A DNA stretch of 10,105 nucleotides, taken from contig JAHZEH010000008.1 in assembly GCA_019421925.1 (NCBI GenBank), positions 12,146 through 22,250 of the forward strand, written 5' to 3'. Positions 5,919 to 10,105 of the stretch are shown piece by piece (positions within the stretch are counted from its first letter, which is position 1; the number at the start of each line of letters is the position of its first letter). This DNA is from Clostridia bacterium (GTDB lineage: Bacteria; Bacillota; Clostridia; Christensenellales; CALWSW01). The notes under the pieces are model-generated. The model saw only the letters and a program-made list of their open reading frames with translations, was not told the origin of the DNA and made no database searches. The position numbers and the translations under genes are program-made.

Positions 5919-7832
5919 CTACCATCTCCGCCGCCGGTAATACCGGGCGAACAGAATGCCCGCCAGGAGGAGCGCCCCGCAGGCAGCCAGCATGGGGAGG
6001 GCGGCTTTGACCGTCTCATCCCTCCAGAAGGGGGTGGAGGCCGCCGCGCCCCCCGGCCCGCCGAATCCCTCCCGGGGTTGAAAACTGCCGTCCCCGGGGA
6101 ACTCCAGGTTCTCAGGCATCCCCTCCGGAGGCTCCATCCCCTCGGGGAATTCTTTATTCCCAGGGAATCCCCCTGTCTCAGCCGGGCCGGTTCCCCCGCC
6201 CCCGGGCTCCCTGGGAGCGTCCTCAAGCCCTGCGCCGTCCCCCTGGGCAGGTTCTCCAGCCCCTTCACCGGAAGCGGCCGGGGCCGTATCGGAACTGTCC
6301 CCACCGGAATGCGCATCGCCGGCCGTCCCGCCGGGCGCTTCCATTGGTTCCGGCCCCTGGCCCTCCTGCCCGCCGTCCCAGCTGCCCCGGCCGGGCGGGT
6401 TCCCCCGGCCCATTCCACCGTCTCCGCCGAAGCCCCCTCCCCCCTGGGTACCCATATCAGTCAGGTTGAGATCCCCGGTATCGATGAGGGAGGAGGCGCC
6501 GGCACTCTGTCCCCCGGAAGTGGAAGGGATGGTCCCGTCGAGCTGGCCGAGAATACTCCGGCCCCGCAGAATTCCAAAGGTCTTGAGGGCGGCCACACCC
6601 GTCTCGAACTCCTCCAGCGTATAAAAGGCGGTCGGATCGGAGGCCACATATCCGGCGATCAGGTCGTAATAGCCCTGTACCTCGGCCTCGAAGCCTCCAT
6701 CTGTCAGATAATGTCCGATCTCCTCCAGGCAGCCATGATAGGTCTCCAGATACTCCTCATTAGATAGGAGCTGATCAATGAGGGGGCGGTCCTCCATGCT
6801 CACCGAGGAGACAGGCGTGTCAATGGGGAAATTGACCGCGCTGCTGGCCGAGCCCGACTGAAATCCCCCGAAGGCCAGATTGTAGTCCCAGGGAAGCAGG
6901 GAGACCACACCGTCCTGCTCATAGAGATAGTAGTTGTGCAGCATGGCGCCGCAGTAGTGATCCAGGTTCACCAGAGCCGTGTTGACCGCCAGATAGCGCA
7001 GCACCTCGTCCACATCCCAGGCGCTCTCCAGCTCCTCGCCCTCGGCCAGGACTTTGAGGGCGTTTACCATTCTCTGCTTCTCAGCCTTGGTGACGGAGAA
7101 CACGGCGTTGTCAAAAATAGCGGAGTAACTGTCCGGATCGCCGTCCGAGTAGGCCAGATCCGCCCCCGCGCTGGAGCTCCCGTTCCCAGGGCCGCCCCGT
7201 CCCCCTTCTCCCAGCCCGCTCTCCGGCTTATACAGAGCGCCATCGCCCAGACCGAAATTGCGCTCCGCAAAGGACTGCTCCATTCCCTCCAGCGCGATAT
7301 ATAATCCCCACGCCTCCCCGTTCACGGTGATCTGGGCATATGTGCAGAGCGGGGAGGGCACTCCCATGCGCGCAAACAGGCTGTAGGAGAGGACCTCCTT
7401 CATATAGGTCGCATCCGAATAGACATTGTTGAGCACCAGTTTGTCCAGGCCGTTGCAGGTCTGGCCGGAGACATACTGGTCAAATTTGATCTTGAAGCTG
7501 AAGCGGCTGCTGCCGGTGCCCGCCACCATCGACAGGCTGGTGTTGCCCTTGGGGCGGATGCCCACAGCGTAATAGGTCGTGCCGCCAATCGACACATCGC
7601 ACTGGATATACTCCTCCTCCGTGGCGTTGTCCAGCATCTCCTGCCACGCGCTCTCGTCCACCCGGATATCCACCGTGAGGATATCCGCTCCAAAGACGCT
7701 CTCCTCATAGTCCATGGAAACCGGAGCGGAGGAACCGGCCTGGACAGTGGCAACAGCCAGCAGCGAGAGGGAGAGCGCCACGGCCAAACCCATCGCCACG
7801 ATGGCCGCCCAGTCCAGTCTTTTGCCCTGCAT
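5919..7832 (-). CDS. CotH-kinase-family membrane-tethered ectoprotein
   Basis: The 637-residue product has an N-terminal membrane anchor or signal (about 11-32), a CotH kinase-like domain (about 50-435), a very Gly/Pro/Glu/Ser-rich segment (about 440-600), and a C-terminal transmembrane helix (609-630) ending in YYRRRRW. This predicts an outside-facing domain tethered at both ends. Family motifs seen are RPKGNTS (93-99, Lys95), the KLVLNN...MKEVLSY segment (131-150), HNYYLY (299-304) and LPWDYNLAFGGF (313-324), where Asp316 corresponds to the conserved metal-binding Asp. B. subtilis CotH is a protein kinase acting on spore-coat proteins; substrates of this version are unknown. The start at 7832 leaves a 10-base gap to the DUF4956 stop, with a GGGGGC ribosome site; an upstream in-frame ATG (7919) would lie inside the DUF4956 gene. 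It is the last gene of the cassette. Confidence 0.9.
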   Translation of the reverse strand: MQGKRLDWAAIVAMGLAVALSLSLLAVATVQAGSSAPVSMDYEESVFGADILTVDIRVDESAWQEMLDNATEEEYIQCDVSIGGTTYYAVGIRPKGNTSLSMVAGTGSSRFSFKIKFDQYVSGQTCNGLDKLVLNNVYSDATYMKEVLSYSLFARMGVPSPLCTYAQITVNGEAWGLYIALEGMEQSFAERNFGLGDGALYKPESGLGEGGRGGPGNGSSSAGADLAYSDGDPDSYSAIFDNAVFSVTKAEKQRMVNALKVLAEGEELESAWDVDEVLRYLAVNTALVNLDHYCGAMLHNYYLYEQDGVVSLLPWDYNLAFGGFQSGSASSAVNFPIDTPVSSVSMEDRPLIDQLLSNEEYLETYHGCLEEIGHYLTDGGFEAEVQGYYDLIAGYVASDPTAFYTLEEFETGVAALKTFGILRGRSILGQLDGTIPSTSGGQSAGASSLIDTGDLNLTDMGTQGGGGFGGDGGMGRGNPPGRGSWDGGQEGQGPEPMEAPGGTAGDAHSGGDSSDTAPAASGEGAGEPAQGDGAGLEDAPREPGGGGTGPAETGGFPGNKEFPEGMEPPEGMPENLEFPGDGSFQPREGFGGPGGAAASTPFWRDETVKAALPMLAACGALLLAGILFARYYRRRRW

Positions 7833-7842
7833 GGCTTGCCCC

Positions 7843-8514
7843 CTAGGCCACGTAGTCGCCGTTATAGCTGACCAGCACCGCATCCGCGACGCCGGGCAGC
7901 GCGGAGACCGCGCCAACAAAGGCGGTGCTCTCTCCCTTCAGGCGCAGCTCCAGCGTCAGCTCCATCTGGGCGGCGCTCACCGACTTGGATTTGACCACAC
8001 TGCGCCCGCAGCTCTCCTTGACCTGATCCATAACCGCCTTTTCCGCCTCATCCCCCTGGCAATGGACGATCAGCAGATAGGGGGTGTCGCCCCCCTTGCC
8101 GTTGACGAACACGATGAGGATAATCCCCACGACCAGAGAGCCCAGGATCGCCAGCGGAATGAGGCCCGCTCCCAGCACAATCCCCCCGGCGATGGCCCAG
8201 AAGAGGAAAGCGATATCCAGCGGCTCCTTGATGGCCGTACGGAAACGCACGATGGACAGCGCGCCCACCATGCCCAGCGAGAGCACCACGTTGCTCGTCA
8301 CCGCCTGGATAACGATGGTGGTAATCATGGAGAGGGCCATCAGGGAGACCCCGAAGCTGCGCGAATACATCACGCCCCGGAAGGTCTTTTTATAGACAAA
8401 ATAGATGAACAGGCCCAGGGCAAAGGACAGCGCCAGGGCCAGGAGGGTGTCCAGGAGGGAGAACTCCGTCACCTTCTCCAGAAAACTTGATTTGAAGATG
8501 TCGCTGAAAGTCAT
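7843..8514 (-). CDS. DUF4956 integral membrane protein
   Basis: The 223-residue product has an amphipathic start, then about four to five transmembrane helices: near 20-41, 57-74, 76-89, and a long hydrophobic stretch at 100-137. The family hallmark GALSIVRFRTAIKEPLD lies at 84-100 between helices. The C-terminal 80 residues (about 145-223) form a soluble alpha/beta domain that looks like a small ferredoxin-like fold and probably faces the cytosol. Function is undefined for the family; it is repeatedly found beside VTC polymerase and CotH genes, as here. The start at 8514 is supported by AAAGGAGA seven bases upstream; the frame stays open further up to 8586, through a palindromic intergenic stretch, which I do not count. 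It runs into the CotH gene with only 10 bases between. Confidence 0.9.
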   Translation of the reverse strand: MTFSDIFKSSFLEKVTEFSLLDTLLALALSFALGLFIYFVYKKTFRGVMYSRSFGVSLMALSMITTIVIQAVTSNVVLSLGMVGALSIVRFRTAIKEPLDIAFLFWAIAGGIVLGAGLIPLAILGSLVVGIILIVFVNGKGGDTPYLLIVHCQGDEAEKAVMDQVKESCGRSVVKSKSVSAAQMELTLELRLKGESTAFVGAVSALPGVADAVLVSYNGDYVA

Positions 8515-8744
8515 TTGGTATCTCCTTTGAATTATTAAATAGGAATCCGCAAGGCTGTACAAGGCGGTTGGCCGTCCCCGGTCCATCCGCGGATATGCTT
8601 CGCTTCGCGAGCCCGCCCACGGCCCCTGGTTCCTCGGTCACGCCTCGTCCCCAGCGCCCGCCGCCGCTTCCGCCGGCAATTCCCGGCGGATAAAAAATGG
8701 AACCCGTCCTCCCCGCGCCCCCGGCGGGGGCTTCGCCGCGGGAA
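8515..8744. repeat. Cluster of GC-rich palindromes between VTC and DUF4956 genes
   Basis: This 230-base gap has no credible gene. It holds several short perfect inverted repeats: a nested hairpin CCCGCG/CGCGGG around CCCCCGGCGGGGG (8712-8742) directly after the VTC stop codon; TCCGCCGG/CCGGCGGA with a CAATTC loop (8669-8690); and the 10-base palindrome ATCCGCGGAT (8585-8594), followed by GCTTCGCTTCGCGAGC. None has a T-tract in the right place for a classic terminator on the minus strand. It looks like one or two inserted intergenic repeat elements in an otherwise tight operon. It could also attenuate or process the message between the two genes. Confidence 0.55.
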
Positions 8745-9431
8745 TTACCCATATACCCTGCATGCGGCGTACTTGGAGAATGCGGCGGCCCGCCGGGAGT
8801 CCAGCTGGACAGCCTTTTGAATCACCTCAGGCAAGAAGGCGTCAAATTTGACCTCCAGCAGCAGGGTGCCGCCCTCCGTCGCCCGCAGAGTGGGGGCTGA
8901 CAGGTTGAACAGGTCAATGCAGCGCACTCCGCTCCGCACGTCCCAGTCCAGCGTGACGCGCACATTGCCGGGGCTGTAGACATAGGCCTCCCGCAGATAG
9001 TCCACCAGGGTCCTGGGCCTGAGCCCCTCATATCGCATTTTGGCATAGAGCTCCAACAGCAGGGGATCGCCGCTCCTGCACAGGGGCCGGATATCCCCCG
9101 CCAGCAGCGCCTCACAGGCCCCCCGGCTGATGGGGGCGGCCTGCTTGGCGCACAGATCCCCGTGCTTGCTCTTCTTCTCGAGATGGATGACATCCGTATT
9201 GCCATTGTAAAAGCGGATGCGAAACTTCTCCCGGTGGTTCACCCCGTCCAGCTTCTCCCGTAGCGCCTTGTCCTCCAGGTTGTCAAAATACAGGCTGCGG
9301 ATACGGTAACGCCCCTTGGCCCCCGCGTTGGGGTCCAGTTTGGCCACTGCTCCCAGTCTGGTACGCAGGGCAGCCGCGTCAAAGATGTTGATCAGATGCT
9401 TATATTCATGGCGGAAGGCCCCCTCGGCCAT
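8745..9431 (-). CDS. VTC-domain polyphosphate polymerase
   Basis: The 228-residue product is a single VTC domain of the CYTH/triphosphate-tunnel superfamily, related to the catalytic domain of yeast Vtc4, which makes polyphosphate from ATP. Basic and acidic tunnel residues are in the expected order: RHEYKH (7-12), RSLYFDN (45-51), KFRIRFYN (69-76), LEKKSK (84-89), YLREAY (145-150), TLDWD (160-164), LLLEVKFD (190-197, Glu193 as likely metal ligand), and SKY (219-221) near the end. There is no signal peptide or membrane helix, so it should act in the cytosol, probably at the membrane next to DUF4956. The start at 9431 is preferred because AAGGGGGTGG lies just upstream; an in-frame ATG at 9452 has no ribosome site. 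It is the first gene of the VTC-DUF4956-CotH cassette. The exact polymer product is inferred from the family only. Confidence 0.9.
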   Translation of the reverse strand: MAEGAFRHEYKHLINIFDAAALRTRLGAVAKLDPNAGAKGRYRIRSLYFDNLEDKALREKLDGVNHREKFRIRFYNGNTDVIHLEKKSKHGDLCAKQAAPISRGACEALLAGDIRPLCRSGDPLLLELYAKMRYEGLRPRTLVDYLREAYVYSPGNVRVTLDWDVRSGVRCIDLFNLSAPTLRATEGGTLLLEVKFDAFLPEVIQKAVQLDSRRAAAFSKYAACRVYG

Positions 9432-9587
9432 TTCGTCCACCCCCTTCTGCAAATTTCAGCGGAAAACTTTACCCGCCCTTTACTTTCGTACGTCTCTATT
9501 GTTGCCGCGCTCTGTGAAGTTTTCCTGAACACCGCCTGAAACCTGCGCCAACTGGGACGTTTTTCCTGTGTCTTTTGTGGAAATGCA

Positions 9588-9617
9588 GAAGGGCCGTCCC
9601 CCTAGGGACGGCCCTTC
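9588..9617 (-). terminator. Hairpin terminator after the edge-truncated reductase
   Basis: A perfect 13-bp stem, GAAGGGCCGTCCC (9588-9600) with GGGACGGCCCTTC (9605-9617), has a 4-base loop. It lies about 25 bases after the stop of the minus-strand reductase. The following minus-strand bases (TGCATTTCC) are only weakly T-rich, so termination may be partial. The rest of the 9432-9642 gap holds no gene and no promoter I could convincingly assign to the VTC cassette. Confidence 0.75.
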
Positions 9618-9642
9618 ACTGTGTCCTGTTATTTTATCCGGT

Positions 9643-10105
9643 TCAATTCACCGCTTTAGCGGCCTCCCGGGCCGCCAGCCGGCCGGCAGCCACGTTGACC
9701 GAGTTGGTAGAGGCGCCCCGCACGTGGGAGGCAGTAACCTCGCCCACAGCCAGCAGGCCCGGAATAATCCGGCCCTCGCTGTCCAGCACATGGGTATAAG
9801 TATCCACCACCACGCCGCCATGGACCGTGTGGGTCTCCGGGGAGGCCTTCACACCGTAATAGGGCGGGGTCAGGTAGTCGCTGTTGAGGTAATCGGCGGG
9901 TTTGCCAAACTCCTCATCCACGCCATTTTTCACAAACTGAGAGTATGCCTCCACGGTGGCAGCCAGGCCCTCGGGGTCAATGCCCAGCAGCCCGGCCAAT
10001 TCCTCCAGGGTATCCGCCTGGACATACATGTCGGTGATAGCCGACAGGCCCACATCATTTTTGATGGAGTCAAAATCCATCATGGTCTGATCCATGACAC
10101 AGTAG
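9643..10105 (-). CDS. FAD-dependent oxidoreductase, C-terminal part (cut by window edge)
   Basis: Only about the last 154 residues are in the window; the minus-strand frame stays open to the right edge, so the gene starts outside. The piece matches the C-terminal part of the fumarate-reductase/flavocytochrome-c flavoprotein family. It has a capping-domain segment (ADTLEELAGLLGIDPEGL and a following helix), then the return to the FAD domain: THTVHGGVVVD, VLDSEGRIIPGLLAVGEV and the final helix NVAAGRLAAREAAKAV. The canonical HGxNRLGGN stretch of fumarate reductases is here HVRGASTNSVNVAAG, so the substrate is probably something other than fumarate, but the active-site half is not visible. It is a different protein from the lipoprotein reductase at 3393-5747: the two C-termini differ clearly. 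Whether it is exported or carries an FMN domain cannot be told. Confidence 0.87.
   Translation of the reverse strand, partial: YCVMDQTMMDFDSIKNDVGLSAITDMYVQADTLEELAGLLGIDPEGLAATVEAYSQFVKNGVDEEFGKPADYLNSDYLTPPYYGVKASPETHTVHGGVVVDTYTHVLDSEGRIIPGLLAVGEVTASHVRGASTNSVNVAAGRLAAREAAKAVN

Noticed and set aside
8534..8562. Possible minus-strand promoter TTGTAC-17-TTTAAT ahead of DUF4956
   Set aside because: The -35 is poor and the start would fall on the AAAGGAGA ribosome site, leaving almost no leader.
9432..9642. Promoter for the VTC cassette
   Set aside because: I tried several -35/-10 pairs in the minus-strand leader and none had acceptable spacing and match; the promoter is probably here but I cannot place it.

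Overview
The window looks like chromosome from a G+C-rich gut Clostridia, probably of the Oscillospiraceae/Flavonifractor type. This is an inference from G+C-rich codon use, strong GGAGG-type ribosome sites, exported flavin reductases and the VTC/DUF4956/CotH gene set. No rRNA, tRNA, CRISPR array, transposase or phage gene was found.

Layout. Bases 1-240 hold no gene, but carry a 28-bp direct repeat and short GC-rich palindromes. Two plus-strand genes follow: a complete M20-family aminoacyl-histidine dipeptidase (pepD type, 241-1674) with a strong terminator, and a small membrane CDP-alcohol phosphatidyltransferase (1934-2497). Everything after that is on the minus strand. Read in transcription order from the right edge, these are: the C-terminal part of an FAD-dependent reductase cut by the window edge (9643-10105) with its terminator; a three-gene cassette of VTC-type polyphosphate polymerase (8745-9431), DUF4956 membrane protein (7843-8514) and CotH-kinase ectoprotein (5919-7832), closed by a terminator; an exported lipoprotein flavin reductase with two covalent-FMN domains (3393-5747), also closed by a terminator; and a MerR-family regulator (2482-3279) whose end overlaps the end of the phosphatidyltransferase gene by 16 bp.

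How the genes may work together. The lipoprotein reductase and the MerR gene look like a regulated unit. The reductase promoter has a TTGACT -35 box, a 19-bp spacer and a perfect interrupted dyad (TAAAGC-G-GCTTTA) in the spacer, which is the classic MerR-type operator layout. The MerR gene has its own 17-bp-spaced promoter just after the reductase terminator. The reductase keeps the FAD fold and two SGAT flavinylation motifs, but lacks the usual fumarate-reductase active-site signatures. It is therefore a candidate inducible extracellular reductase of unknown substrate. The VTC-DUF4956-CotH cassette looks like an envelope phosphate/phosphorylation module: a cytosolic polyphosphate-type polymerase, a membrane protein with a cytosolic tail, and a kinase-fold ectodomain tethered at both ends. 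Its biochemical role is not established from sequence.
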